64,000 bases of DNA from Novilysobacter_A longmucuonensis (GTDB lineage Bacteria > Pseudomonadota > Gammaproteobacteria > Xanthomonadales > Xanthomonadaceae). Where the stretch lies: positions 398,899 through 462,898 of the forward strand of contig NZ_JBJMAW010000001.1 in assembly GCF_046600735.1 (NCBI RefSeq), written 5' to 3'. How positions within the stretch are numbered: the first letter of the stretch is position 1; every line of letters begins with the position of its first letter. Under the pieces are notes generated by a model. It did no database searches, had not been told where the DNA came from, and saw only the letters and a program-made list of their open reading frames with translations. The translations under genes were made by a program, and so were the position numbers. This document shows, piece by piece, positions 40,575-49,683 of the stretch.

Positions 40575-43250
40575 ATGAATCAACGCAGTCCGCGTCACGC
40601 GGCTCGGCTCGGCTTGTTGCCGGCCGGCATCGCGCTCGCTCTTGTGCCGGCATTCGCTGTCGCCCAGGACGCTGAAACCGGAGCCGAAGCGACCACCCTC
40701 GATCGCATCGAGGTCACCGGTTCACGCATCAAGCGCGCCGCGATCGAAGGCGCGCTGCCGATCACCGTCATCGACCGCGCCGAGATCGAAGCCAGCGGCG
40801 ATATCTCGGTCGCCGACTTCCTGCGCGGCACCAGCTTCAACTCGTTCGGCTCGTTCCGCCCGCAGTCCGGTAGTTCCGCGCAGTCGTTCGCGGGTATCAG
40901 CCTGCGCGGCCTGGGCGCGGCGCGCACCCTGGTCCTGATCGATGGCCGCCGCGCCCCCGTCGCCCCGACCACGGGACAGGGTCAGGACCTGAACATCATC
41001 CCGATGGCAGCGGTCGAGCGCGTCGAGATCCTGCTTGACGGCGCATCCTCGGTGTACGGCTCCGACGCCATCGGCGGCGTGATCAACATCATCACCCGCA
41101 GCGATTACGAAGGCGCCGAAATCACCGTCGGCAAGTCCTTCCCGATCCGCCCGGGCGGCGACACCGAGGAAGGCAACGCGCTGATGGGCTTCAGCACCGA
41201 CCGCGGACACCTGCTGGCCAGCATCTCGTACGAGAATCGCGACATCATCTTCCAGCGCGATCGTCCCTGGTCGTCGGGCGGCTTCTCGGTCTTCTCCAAC
41301 AACTTCTGGAGCAGGAACCAGCTTTCGTTCGGCGCCCTGGTCGGTCCGGTCCCGGGTGGCTGTGAGGATCCCGGCTTCACCGATATCGGCTTCCTCTGCG
41401 GATACGACTTCACCGCGCTGGCGGCGGACGAAGCCGCAATCGGCAACCGCTCGCTGGTGACCAGCGGCGCCTACGACATCAACAACGACTGGACCTTCTA
41501 CGGTCGCGGCGTGGTGTCCCGGGTCAAGTCGTTCGGCCGCTATGCGCCGGTGCCCTCCTCGCCCTGGCCGGGCGGTTTGATCCCGATCTCGCCCGAATCG
41601 CCGAATCACCCGAACAACGCGGTGCCAGGCTGGACCGGTCAGACCGATACGATCTACCTGACCCACCGCTTCGCGGCCCTCGGCCCGCGCGATGCCAACA
41701 TCGATTCGAACCTGTACGACCTGAATCTCGGCTTCGAAGGCCGCGTCGGCGGCGTCGATCTCGACTTCGGCGTCCGCCGCAACGAGTACCAGACCTACGA
41801 CTTCGGGCTGAACTACGTGGTCGCGGCCATTGCCGGCGAGGCGATCGAGAGCGGCGAGTACAACATCTACGACCCGGACGGCAACGATCCCGACACCCTG
41901 CGGCAGTTCACGGCCACCATCTCGCGCCGCTCCAACACCAAGCTGGAGGAGGTCTACGGGTCGGCCGGCTTCGACCTGTTCGAGATGGGCGGCGGCCTCG
42001 CGGCGGCTGTGGTCGGCGCGGAGTACCGCAAGGAAGACTACGCCGATATCTATGATTCGCTGTCCGAAGCGGGCCAGATCGTCGGCTCGGCCGGCAATTC
42101 CGCCGGCGGCGGGCGCAGTGTCCGCGCGGTCTACGGCGAAGTCCTGCTCCCGGTCTTCGACAACTTCGAGGTCAACCTCTCCGCCCGCCACGACAGCTAC
42201 AGCGACTACGGCAGCGATACCTCGCCAAAGGTCTCGCTGCGCTACCAGCCGCTCGACACGCTGACCTTCCGCGGCTCCTACGGCCAGGGCTTCCGCGCAC
42301 CGACGCTGGACCTCGTCACCCAGCAACCGGCGTTCGGAGCGGCGGGCACCACCCACGCCCCCACTTGTGAGGTGCTCGGCGGCGGCGCGCCCTGTTCCAC
42401 CCAGGTCACCACCTTCAGCATCGCCAACCCGGGCCTCGGCTCGGAGAAATCCGACCAGTGGGCCCTGGGCACCGCGTGGGATGCCACCGACTGGCTGAAC
42501 ATGTCGCTGGATTACTACAACATCAGCATCGAGGACCAGATCGCGTTCATCGGCATCAACCAGGTCGTGGGCTGCCTGGAAGGGACCATCGATGTCTGCC
42601 CGAGCGGCCTGAGCAGGTTCCCGGCCGGTACCCGCGCCACTGCCCCCGATTCCAGCCTGGGCCTGGGCGTGGAGTTCGGCTCGCAGGGCGAGATCGTGTT
42701 CGGCCAGATCGGCGCCACCAATCTGGGCACGATCGACACCTACGGCTTCGACTTCAATGCACGCACCCGCTTCGATCTGGGCGGCTGGGGCAACTTGCGT
42801 CAGCAGTTGCAGATCAGCAATCCGCTCAGCTTCCGGACCAATGGTGGGCCAAGCACGGTCGGCCGCCCCGGCGCGCCGCGCTATCGCGGTGTCCTGCAGA
42901 ACGCGTGGTCGATGGCCGATTGGGAATTCGCCTGGAACCTCAACTACATCCACGGCACCCAGTCGACCAAGTACCGCGAGTTCGTTGTGGCCTCGCGTAC
43001 AGGCGACCAGGAAACGATCGACGATCTGGCCGCCGAAGGCCTGTCCGACACCCTGCCGTCCTGGGTCACCCATGACCTGCAGTTGAGCTACAACGCCCCG
43101 TGGAACGCCAAGGTCACCCTCGGCGTCACCAACGTGGCGGACAAGGACCCGGTCATCGATCCGCGCGATCCGACCGGTCGCGGCTTCGACTTCAGCCTGT
43201 ACGACGGCTATGGTCGCGTGCCGTACTTCCGCTACACCCAGCGGTTCTAA
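40575..43250 (+). CDS. TonB-dependent outer-membrane receptor (large, Xanthomonas type)
   Basis: 891 residues. The signal peptide ends near AVAQ/DAE (about 31). A TonB-box-like stretch TLDRIEVTGSRIKR is followed by the plug domain (ALPITVIDRAEIEASGDISVADFL, LDGASSVYGSDAIGGVINII). A 22-strand barrel ends in the terminal Phe (YTQRF) needed for outer-membrane assembly. TGSRI receptors are expanded in xanthomonads and take up sugars, peptides or other nutrients; the substrate is unknown here. A GGAGAG Shine-Dalgarno sequence precedes the ATG. An AraC regulator lies upstream and a strong terminator follows. Confidence 0.94.
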   Translation: MNQRSPRHAARLGLLPAGIALALVPAFAVAQDAETGAEATTLDRIEVTGSRIKRAAIEGALPITVIDRAEIEASGDISVADFLRGTSFNSFGSFRPQSGSSAQSFAGISLRGLGAARTLVLIDGRRAPVAPTTGQGQDLNIIPMAAVERVEILLDGASSVYGSDAIGGVINIITRSDYEGAEITVGKSFPIRPGGDTEEGNALMGFSTDRGHLLASISYENRDIIFQRDRPWSSGGFSVFSNNFWSRNQLSFGALVGPVPGGCEDPGFTDIGFLCGYDFTALAADEAAIGNRSLVTSGAYDINNDWTFYGRGVVSRVKSFGRYAPVPSSPWPGGLIPISPESPNHPNNAVPGWTGQTDTIYLTHRFAALGPRDANIDSNLYDLNLGFEGRVGGVDLDFGVRRNEYQTYDFGLNYVVAAIAGEAIESGEYNIYDPDGNDPDTLRQFTATISRRSNTKLEEVYGSAGFDLFEMGGGLAAAVVGAEYRKEDYADIYDSLSEAGQIVGSAGNSAGGGRSVRAVYGEVLLPVFDNFEVNLSARHDSYSDYGSDTSPKVSLRYQPLDTLTFRGSYGQGFRAPTLDLVTQQPAFGAAGTTHAPTCEVLGGGAPCSTQVTTFSIANPGLGSEKSDQWALGTAWDATDWLNMSLDYYNISIEDQIAFIGINQVVGCLEGTIDVCPSGLSRFPAGTRATAPDSSLGLGVEFGSQGEIVFGQIGATNLGTIDTYGFDFNARTRFDLGGWGNLRQQLQISNPLSFRTNGGPSTVGRPGAPRYRGVLQNAWSMADWEFAWNLNYIHGTQSTKYREFVVASRTGDQETIDDLAAEGLSDTLPSWVTHDLQLSYNAPWNAKVTLGVTNVADKDPVIDPRDPTGRGFDFSLYDGYGRVPYFRYTQRF

Positions 43251-43275
43251 GCAAACGCTAGAGCAACTGGATTTT

Positions 43276-43306
43276 GGAAAGGGGCCTTCGGGCCCCTTTC
43301 CTTTTT
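43276..43306 (+). terminator. Rho-independent terminator of the TonB receptor gene
   Basis: GGAAAGGGGCC (43276-43286) pairs with GGCCCCTTTCC (43291-43301) around a TTCG loop, followed by five Ts. Confidence 0.95.
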
Positions 43307-43433
43307 GGGCATTCGGCACGATGCCGCCATCGGCATCGTGCCGCTGCCTTCCATCACGAGCAGGATGGTCTGCTTCAGCTTGGAAAGGGCCTTGCCGTCG
43401 ACCTGCCCCAGTTCGGGCAATTGGCCGGTCAAG

Positions 43434-43499
43434 GTAGAGCCGAGCTCGCTCGGCTGCCGAGGATGCATGGTTGAGACAGCGCAGCAGACTGCGCTCTAC
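43434..43499. repeat. Family D palindrome pair
   Basis: GTAGAGCCGAGCTCGCTCGG at the left and an inverted degenerate copy ending CTAC lie in the gap between the TonB receptor and the convergent ppa gene. Confidence 0.88.
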
Positions 43500-43541
43500 G
43501 GACGATCTCCGCTCGCAGGCGGTCGCCGCCGGAGCATCGCC

Positions 43542-44096
43542 TCAGAACCTGGGTTTGTCGGCGTCGGCGGTCTGCTCGAAGCGCTGCATCGCGTCGCTCA
43601 GGATCGCCTTGGCCTCGGCCGCGCCACCCCAGCCATCGAGCTTGACCCACTTGCCCTTCTCCAGGTCCTTGTAGTGCTCGAAGAAGTGGCCGATGCGTTC
43701 GCACCAGTGCGGGCTGACCTGGTCGATGTCGCTGATGTGGCCGTATCCGGCGAACACCTTGTCGATCGGCACCGCCAGCAGTTTCTCGTCGCTGCCGGCC
43801 TCGTCGGACATGCGCAGCACGCCGACCGGGCGGCAGCGGATCACCGAGCCGGGGACCAGCGGCAGCGGCAGGATCACCATCACGTCGGCCGGGTCGCCGT
43901 CGCCGCAGAGGGTATGCGGGACGTAGCCGTAGTTGCACGGGTAGCGCATCGGCGTGGACAGGATGCGGTCGACGAAGATCGCGCCGGAGGCCTTGTCGAC
44001 CTCGTACTTGACCGGCTCGGCGTCCTTGGGGATTTCGATGATGACGTTGATCTCATCCGGCGGGTTGCTGCCGGTGGGGACGAGGTCCAGGCCCAT
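43542..44096 (-). CDS. ppa: Inorganic pyrophosphatase (soluble, family I)
   Basis: 184 residues. It hydrolyses PPi to phosphate in the cytosol using Mg2+. Catalytic-site signatures are YEVDKASGAIFVDR, MRYPCNYGYVPHT and the GDGDPADVMV Asp cluster. The ATG at 44096, with GGAG seven bases before it, is chosen over an upstream TTG. It lies downstream of hppA on the same strand, with repeats and a terminator in between, so it is likely transcribed separately. Confidence 0.96.
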   Translation of the reverse strand: MGLDLVPTGSNPPDEINVIIEIPKDAEPVKYEVDKASGAIFVDRILSTPMRYPCNYGYVPHTLCGDGDPADVMVILPLPLVPGSVIRCRPVGVLRMSDEAGSDEKLLAVPIDKVFAGYGHISDIDQVSPHWCERIGHFFEHYKDLEKGKWVKLDGWGGAAEAKAILSDAMQRFEQTADADKPRF

Positions 44097-44176
44097 GGGG
44101 TGCTCCAACTGCTGGGGGCGCGTCCTGGAATGGACGGGCGGTGGGGGAGCCGGCCATTTTACGCGGCCCGCGTTCC

Positions 44177-44278
44177 GTAGGGTGGGTCTTGACCCGCCGC
44201 CTCGGCTCCCGCTCCCGCTTGATCCGTTGCAGACGCCGGCCGATGGGAATGGCGATGGCGGGTCAAGACCCGCCCTAC
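44177..44278. repeat. Family E palindrome pair
   Basis: GTAGGGTGGGTCTTGACCCGCC and its inverted copy ending CCCTAC at 44278. Confidence 0.9.
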
Positions 44279-44291
44279 AGTCTCCATTCCT

Positions 44292-44431
44292 GTAGGAGCG
44301 GCTTCAGCCGCGAAGCCCGCCCGCGCCGAGCCCCATGGGAGCCGGCGTGCTCGATCGCTCATGGCCTATACGCGCCGCTGCAGAGCCAGCCTATCCGGGA
44401 TGAGCCCTCGCGGCTGAAGCCGCGCCTGCAG
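44292..44431. repeat. Family A REP pair with long spacer
   Basis: GTAGGAGCGGCTTCAGCCGC (44292 onward) and a diverged inverted copy ending GCGCCTGCA near 44431, around a 95-base spacer. Confidence 0.82.
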
Positions 44432-44434
44432 ACG

Positions 44435-44463
44435 AAAAAAAAACGGCGACCCGAAGGTCGCCG
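44435..44463 (-). terminator. Rho-independent terminator of hppA
   Basis: On the minus strand, CGGCGACC pairs with GGTCGCCG around a four-base loop and is followed by a run of at least eight Ts (A run at 44435-44443). It lies about 100 bases after the hppA stop. Confidence 0.88.
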
Positions 44464-44494
44464 CGCGATTCGTTGCCATGTGTATTTCGCTTGC

Positions 44495-44535
44495 CCTCAC
44501 CCCTTGCCCTCTCCCGCAAGCGGGAGAGGGGCGAA
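44495..44535. repeat. CCCTCTCCCGC inverted unit
   Basis: CCCTCTCCCGCAAGCGGGAG with a leading CCCTCACCCC, the same family as at 30275-30385 and 49684-49890. Confidence 0.8.
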
Positions 44536-44559
44536 GGTGCCATGCGGGAATCGCTTCGA

Positions 44560-46587
44560 CTACAGCAGTGGCACCATCAATAGCGCCACGATATTGATGA
44601 TCTTGATCAACGGGTTGATCGCCGGGCCGGCGGTGTCCTTGTACGGGTCGCCGACGGTGTCGCCGGTGACCGCGGCCTTGTGCGCTTCGCTGCCCTTGCC
44701 GCCGTGGTGACCATCCTCGATGTACTTCTTGGCGTTGTCCCACGCGCCGCCGCCGGTGGTCATCGAAATCGCCACGAAGATGCCGGTCACGATGGTGCCG
44801 ATCAGCAGGCCGCCGAGCGCCTTGGGTCCGAGCAGCAGGCCGACCACCACCGGTACCGCGACCGGCAGCAACGACGGCACGATCATTTCCTTGATGGCCG
44901 ACTTGGTCAGCATGTCGACCGCGCGCGAGTAGTCCGGCTTGCCGGTACCGGCCATGATCCCGGGGATCTCGCGGAACTGCCGACGCACTTCCTCGACCAC
45001 CGCACCGGCCGCGCGACCGACCGCTTCCATCGCCATCGCACCGAACAGGTACGGGATCAGGCCGCCGATCAGCAGGCCGATGATGACCATGTGGTCGGAC
45101 AGGTCGAAGGTGAAGATCTCGCCCGGGTTGCTCGCGCGCAGGTTGTAGGTGTAATCGGCAAACAGCACCAGTGCCGCCAGTGCCGCCGAACCGATCGCGT
45201 AGCCCTTGGTCACCGCCTTGGTGGTGTTGCCGACCGCGTCCAGCGGATCGGTCACCGCGCGTACCTCCGCTGGCAGCTCGGCCATCTCGGCGATGCCGCC
45301 GGCGTTGTCGGTGATCGGGCCGTAGGCGTCGAGCGCAACGATCATGCCGGCCATCGACAACATCGCGGTTGCCGCGATCGCGATGCCGTACAGGCCGGCG
45401 AGCTCGAAGCATCCCCAGATCGCCGCGCACACCGCGAGTACCGGCCAGGCGGTCGACTTCATCGAGATGCCCAGGCCGGCGATGATGTTGGTGCCATGGC
45501 CGGTGGTCGAGGCCGCGGCGATGTGCTGCACCGGCTTGAACTGGGTGCCGGTGTAGTACTCGGTGATCCACACGATCGCGCCGGTCAGCACCAGGCCGAT
45601 CAGCGCGCAGCCGTAGAGGTTCAATGGCCCGGTCGCGAAGTCGCCCATCAGCATCGTGGTCACCGGATAGAACGCGATCGCGGCCAGCACCGCCGACACG
45701 ATCACGCCCTTGTACAGCGCGCCCATGATCGAGCCGCCGGCCTTTACCTTGACGAACATGGCGCCGATGATCGAGGCGATGATCGACACGCCGCCGAGCA
45801 CCAGCGGGTACAGCGCGCCATTGGCGCCGACCACGTCGGCCATCAGGAAGCCCAGCAGCATCGTGGCGATCACGGTGACTGCGTAGGTCTCGAACAGGTC
45901 GGCGGCCATGCCGGCGCAGTCGCCGACGTTGTCGCCGACGTTGTCGGCGATCACCGCCGGGTTGCGCGGGTCGTCCTCGGGGATGCCGGCCTCGACCTTG
46001 CCGACCAGATCCGCGCCGACGTCCGCACCCTTGGTGAAGATGCCTCCGCCCAGGCGCGCGAAGATCGAGATCAGTGAGCTGCCGAACGCCAGTCCGACCA
46101 GCGCATGCAGCGCGTCGATGCCGACGATGCCCATCCAGCCCAGCACCAGCCAGTAACCGGCCACGCCGAGCAGGCCCAGGCCCACCACCAGCATGCCGGT
46201 GATCGCCCCGCCCCTGAAGGCCACGTCCATCGCCGGGCCAATGCCGCGGCGTGCAGCCTCGGCGGTGCGCACGTTGGCGCGCACCGACACGTTCATGCCG
46301 ATGTAGCCGGCCGCGCCCGAGAGCACCGCACCGAGCAGGAAGCCGATCGCGGTCGGCCAGTCCAGGAAGATGCCGACCACCACGAACAGCACCGCGCCGG
46401 CGATACCGATCGTCATGTACTGGCGGTTGAGGTAGGCGCGTGCGCCTTCCTGGATCGCGCCGGCGATCTCCTGCATCCGCGCATTACCGGCGGGCTGCGC
46501 ATTGATCCAGCGCGCCGAGATGATCCCGTACAGGATCGCGATGACGGCGCATACAAGCGCCAGGGTCAAACCGTACTGCTCCAGCAT
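44560..46587 (-). CDS. hppA: Proton-translocating (K+-independent) membrane pyrophosphatase
   Basis: 675 residues with about 16 membrane segments. It uses PPi hydrolysis to pump protons. The active site has GGGIFTKGADVGADLVGKVE, DNVGDNVGDCAGMAADLFE and the C-terminal GDTVGDPYKDTAGPAINPL. The determinant reads GNTTKAVT, with Lys and Thr where K+-dependent forms have Ala, so this is the K+-independent type. The ATG at 46587 has a GGGGAG Shine-Dalgarno sequence. It sits beside ppa and near a PPi-type phosphofructokinase. Confidence 0.96.
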   Translation of the reverse strand: MLEQYGLTLALVCAVIAILYGIISARWINAQPAGNARMQEIAGAIQEGARAYLNRQYMTIGIAGAVLFVVVGIFLDWPTAIGFLLGAVLSGAAGYIGMNVSVRANVRTAEAARRGIGPAMDVAFRGGAITGMLVVGLGLLGVAGYWLVLGWMGIVGIDALHALVGLAFGSSLISIFARLGGGIFTKGADVGADLVGKVEAGIPEDDPRNPAVIADNVGDNVGDCAGMAADLFETYAVTVIATMLLGFLMADVVGANGALYPLVLGGVSIIASIIGAMFVKVKAGGSIMGALYKGVIVSAVLAAIAFYPVTTMLMGDFATGPLNLYGCALIGLVLTGAIVWITEYYTGTQFKPVQHIAAASTTGHGTNIIAGLGISMKSTAWPVLAVCAAIWGCFELAGLYGIAIAATAMLSMAGMIVALDAYGPITDNAGGIAEMAELPAEVRAVTDPLDAVGNTTKAVTKGYAIGSAALAALVLFADYTYNLRASNPGEIFTFDLSDHMVIIGLLIGGLIPYLFGAMAMEAVGRAAGAVVEEVRRQFREIPGIMAGTGKPDYSRAVDMLTKSAIKEMIVPSLLPVAVPVVVGLLLGPKALGGLLIGTIVTGIFVAISMTTGGGAWDNAKKYIEDGHHGGKGSEAHKAAVTGDTVGDPYKDTAGPAINPLIKIINIVALLMVPLL

Positions 46588-46744
46588 GAACCGCTCCCCA
46601 TAGAAGTGGACACAGGAATTTCGGATGGCACCTGCATGCAGTCGTCTGCATGCGGTCGTCGCGCGGCAAGGCGGGCCTGCCACGCAACAGGCCGACTATC
46701 GCATAGGTCGTGCCAGTAGGGGCCAGGCGGACGTGCGGCCTCCC

Positions 46745-46985
46745 GTAGGAGCGGCTTCAGCCGCGAACTAGAACTAGTTTCCAGCATCCGCACCACGATC
46801 GCGACCAGCCCCGCCGTCGCCAACGCAGGTGCGCTATCCACAGCGTTCCGGCGTAGACCGGCTTCTGCAGGAGCGGCTTAAGCCGCGAGCCAGAACCGGT
46901 TTCTAGCGCCCCGCACCACGGTCGCGACCAGCCCCCGCCGTCGCCCAATACATGTGCCCTATCCACAGCGACCGGCGTATCGACC
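46745..46985. repeat. Tandem duplication containing a family A half-REP
   Basis: Two direct copies of about 118 bases begin with GGAGCGGCTTCAGCCGCGA (46748) and GGAGCGGCTTAAGCCGCGA (46870). They share TATCCACAGCG and CCGGCGTA near their ends and look about 80% identical by eye. They lie between the hppA start and the next gene; no coding sequence is seen in 46588-47039. Confidence 0.75.
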
Positions 46986-47039
46986 GGCGGTTCAGGCCGG
47001 CGATGCAAGTCTCATCGCCAGACCCTTCGGAGTGCCCCC

Positions 47040-47564
47040 ATGCGCCTGACCCCGCTGCTGTTCGCATTCGCCGCGCTGCCTGTGCTCGCCGCCGATCCCA
47101 AGCCCGAGATCGGACGCGCCGCCGCCGCGGCGCAGGCGGTCGGTGCAGCCCACACCCTGCGCACCATCCCGGAAGCCTGCGCGCGCATCGAAGGCGTGTT
47201 TACCGGCCGCGCCGCCGACCCGTACGAGTTCTCGGTGGTGCGTACCAGTCCCCGTTGCCAAGCGCGTGCGGTCCTGGCCGATGCCGTCAGGATCAAGCCA
47301 TCGCCGGCGACCGGCTGGATCCTCAACGATCTAGTTCGCGTGCCGAGCGCAGCTTGCCCGTCGCGCGAAGCCGTGGTCGAGGTCTGGCGCAAGCCGGCCG
47401 CGAACGGCGGCCCGGAGCTGGATACCCAGGGCGCGGTACGGGTCTATCTCGACGACCAGACCCAGCGGGCCGCTTCCGTCGGTAAGCGCAGCGCGATCGC
47501 GAAGTTTGCCGTGGCGATGTCGGTCCAGGGCGAACCCTGCGATCAGCCCGTCGGATCTCGCTGA
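47040..47564 (+). CDS. Secreted hypothetical protein
   Basis: 174 residues. A signal peptide MRLTPLLFAFAALPVLA (cleavage near residue 17-18) precedes an Ala-rich helix and a beta-like domain with four cysteines (in PEACAR, SPRCQA, SAACPS and GEPCDQ) that could form two disulfides. I do not recognise the family. It stands alone, divergent from hppA, with a palindrome immediately after the stop. Confidence 0.7.
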   Translation: MRLTPLLFAFAALPVLAADPKPEIGRAAAAAQAVGAAHTLRTIPEACARIEGVFTGRAADPYEFSVVRTSPRCQARAVLADAVRIKPSPATGWILNDLVRVPSAACPSREAVVEVWRKPAANGGPELDTQGAVRVYLDDQTQRAASVGKRSAIAKFAVAMSVQGEPCDQPVGSR

Positions 47565-47571
47565 AGCCGCC

Positions 47572-47648
47572 GTAGGGTGGGCACGTTTTTTTTGTGCCCA
47601 CCGCCGTCTGCGTCCCCGCAATCGTGGGCACAAGAGCGCGCCCACCCA
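47572..47648. repeat. GTAG palindrome pair, family F
   Basis: GTAGGGTGGGCAC with a T tract and GTGCCCAC is followed by an inverted GTGGGCACAAGAGCGCGCCCAC unit, between two convergent genes. Confidence 0.8.
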
Positions 47649-47656
47649 CGGCGCGG

Positions 47657-48913
47657 TCAATCCGACCACGGTCCCAGCTTCTGCGGCACCATCACGTTCT
47701 TCAGCGCCACGTACTTCGGTAGCCCGTCGCGCCCGTACGGCGGCGGCGCCTCGCCGCGGATCAGCGGTTCCATGTAGGCGCGCGCCCTCGCGGTGATGCC
47801 GTAGCCGTCCTTGCGGATGAAGCTCGCCGGCATCTTCTTTTCGTGGTTGGCGATCCGGCCCAGCGGCGCGGGCTCGATCTTCCAGCGGTACGGCGCGTCG
47901 CTGGTGCGCACGATCACCGGCATCACCGCGTTCATGCCCTTGAGCGCGAACTCGACGGCCTTGCGGCCGACCGCCTGGGCCTGGTCGAGATCGGTTTTGG
48001 AGGCCAGGTGCCGGGCCGAGCGCTGCAGGTAGTCGGGCAGGGTCCAGTGGACCTTGTAGCCGAGCGCATCCTTGACCCGCCCGGCCAGGTGCGAGGCCAC
48101 GCCGCCAAGTTGGGTGTGGCCGAAGGAATCCTGGCCGCCGCCGGCATCGGCGACGAAGCTGCCGTCGGTGGTACGGATGCCTTCGCTGGCGACCACCACG
48201 CAGTAGCCGACGCGCTCGACGGTGGCCTTGACCCGGGCGAAGAAGTCGGCCTCCTCGAACGGGCGCTCCGGGAACAGGATCAGATGCGGCGCCTCGTCCG
48301 GACCGTGTCCGGCCAGCCCGGCCGAGGCCGCCAGCCAACCCGCATGCCGCCCCATCGCCTCGTACACGAACACCTTGGTCGAGGTGTCGGCCATCGCCGC
48401 CACGTCCAGGGCCGCCTCGCGCACCGACACCGCGGTGTACTTGGCCGCCGAGCCGAAGCCCGGGCAGGTGTCGGTCACCGCGAGGTCGTTGTCGACCGTC
48501 TTGGGTACGCCGACGCAGGTCAACGGATAGTCGAACTCGGCTGCGAGCTTCGACACCTTGAGCGCGGTGTCGGCCGAATCGTTGCCGCCGTTGTAGAGGA
48601 AATAGCGCACGTCGTGCGCCTTGAACACCGCCAGCAGGCGCTCGTACTTCGCGCGGTCCTCGTCGAGCGACTTGAGCTTGACCCGGCACGAGCCGAACGC
48701 GCCGCCAGGGGTATGCGCCAGCGCGCGGATTGCGGCGGGCGATTCGCCGCTGGTGTCGAACAGTTCCTCGCGCAGTGCACCGAGGATGCCGTTGCGCCCG
48801 GCCAGCACCTTGATCCTGTGCGCGCGGGCGGTCTGGATCACCGCCGAGGCGGTGGCGTTGATGACGGCGGTGACACCGCCGGACTGGGCGTAGAACAGGG
48901 TTCCTGAAGGCAT
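47657..48913 (-). CDS. pfp: 6-phosphofructokinase, pyrophosphate-dependent type
   Basis: 418 residues. The nucleotide/PPi site reads NGGNDSADT and the catalytic loop VPKTVDNDL. Lys in PKTVDND, replacing Gly of the ATP enzymes (PGTIDND), is the known mark of PPi use. It interconverts fructose-6-phosphate and fructose-1,6-bisphosphate with PPi/Pi, reversibly. Xanthomonas campestris is known to rely on a PPi-type PFK. The start MPSGTLFYAQSGGVTAVIN is chosen over an upstream open frame. It is divergent from adk. Confidence 0.93.
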   Translation of the reverse strand: MPSGTLFYAQSGGVTAVINATASAVIQTARAHRIKVLAGRNGILGALREELFDTSGESPAAIRALAHTPGGAFGSCRVKLKSLDEDRAKYERLLAVFKAHDVRYFLYNGGNDSADTALKVSKLAAEFDYPLTCVGVPKTVDNDLAVTDTCPGFGSAAKYTAVSVREAALDVAAMADTSTKVFVYEAMGRHAGWLAASAGLAGHGPDEAPHLILFPERPFEEADFFARVKATVERVGYCVVVASEGIRTTDGSFVADAGGGQDSFGHTQLGGVASHLAGRVKDALGYKVHWTLPDYLQRSARHLASKTDLDQAQAVGRKAVEFALKGMNAVMPVIVRTSDAPYRWKIEPAPLGRIANHEKKMPASFIRKDGYGITARARAYMEPLIRGEAPPPYGRDGLPKYVALKNVMVPQKLGPWSD

Positions 48914-49098
48914 GCTGGGTCCGTGGGTTGGTCTGTGGTGGTGCCGGAGTTCGCGGGCGGGATGGGGTAAGCTGGCGGCCGATTGCCTGCAGGCGGCCCG
49001 CAGGTGGATGGTGCCGGCAGCTGGACGGCCGCATCGAGTGTAGCCGTGCGCTGCGGGCGCCAGTTTCCGAAAGTTCGTGTCCTTTGGGAGTGATGTTG

Positions 49099-49677
49099 AT
49101 GCGATTGGTACTTCTGGGTCCGCCCGGTTCCGGCAAGGGCACACAGGCCGCACGGCTCAGGGAGCACCTGCAGGTGCCGCACATCTCCACCGGCGACCTG
49201 CTGCGCGCGGAAGTCGCCGCCGGCAGCAAGCTCGGGCTGGAGGCCAGGGAAGTGATGGCCCGCGGCGAACTGGTCTCCGATGAGATCCTGCTGGGCATGC
49301 TGGAGGAGCGCTTCTCGCGCGCCGATACCGCCGGCGGATTCGTGCTCGACGGCTATCCACGCAATCTCGCCCAGGCCGACGCGCTCGATGCGCTGATGAC
49401 CCGCATCGGCCAGCCGATGGATTGTGCGGTGCAGCTGGAAGTGCCGACCGAGATGCTGGTCGAGCGCATTGCCGGGCGCGCGAGTGCCGAGGGCCGCGCC
49501 GACGACAGCCCGGAGTCGGTACGCACCCGGCTGCAGGTGTACGAGAAGCAGACCGCGCCGGTGGTGGATTTCTATCGTCAGCACGGCAAGTTGAGCGTGG
49601 TCGACGGGGTCGGCTCGCTGGATGACGTGTTCAACCGGATCGTCGAGGCGCTGCGGCCGGTGCCGCCGGTGGGGTGA
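49099..49677 (+). CDS. adk: Adenylate kinase (short form)
   Basis: 192 residues. It has the P-loop GPPGSGKGTQAARL (7-20), the AMP-site segment ISTGDLLRAEVAAG and DGYPRNLAQADAL. The region between GRASAEGRADDSPESVRTRL is short, meaning the LID insertion of long adenylate kinases is absent. It interconverts ATP+AMP and 2 ADP. The ATG at 49099 is eight bases after GGGAG; a nearer ATG at 49093 is too close. Divergent from pfp. Confidence 0.95.
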   Translation: MRLVLLGPPGSGKGTQAARLREHLQVPHISTGDLLRAEVAAGSKLGLEAREVMARGELVSDEILLGMLEERFSRADTAGGFVLDGYPRNLAQADALDALMTRIGQPMDCAVQLEVPTEMLVERIAGRASAEGRADDSPESVRTRLQVYEKQTAPVVDFYRQHGKLSVVDGVGSLDDVFNRIVEALRPVPPVG

Positions 49678-49683
49678 CTGTCT

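Noticed and set aside
40722..43319. 865-residue frame opposite the TonB receptor
   Set aside because: It is the antisense of a complete, motif-rich receptor gene; GC-rich codon bias keeps the frame open.
44680..46077. 465-residue frame opposite hppA
   Set aside because: Shadow of hppA; His/Asp/Arg-rich without membrane or enzyme motifs.
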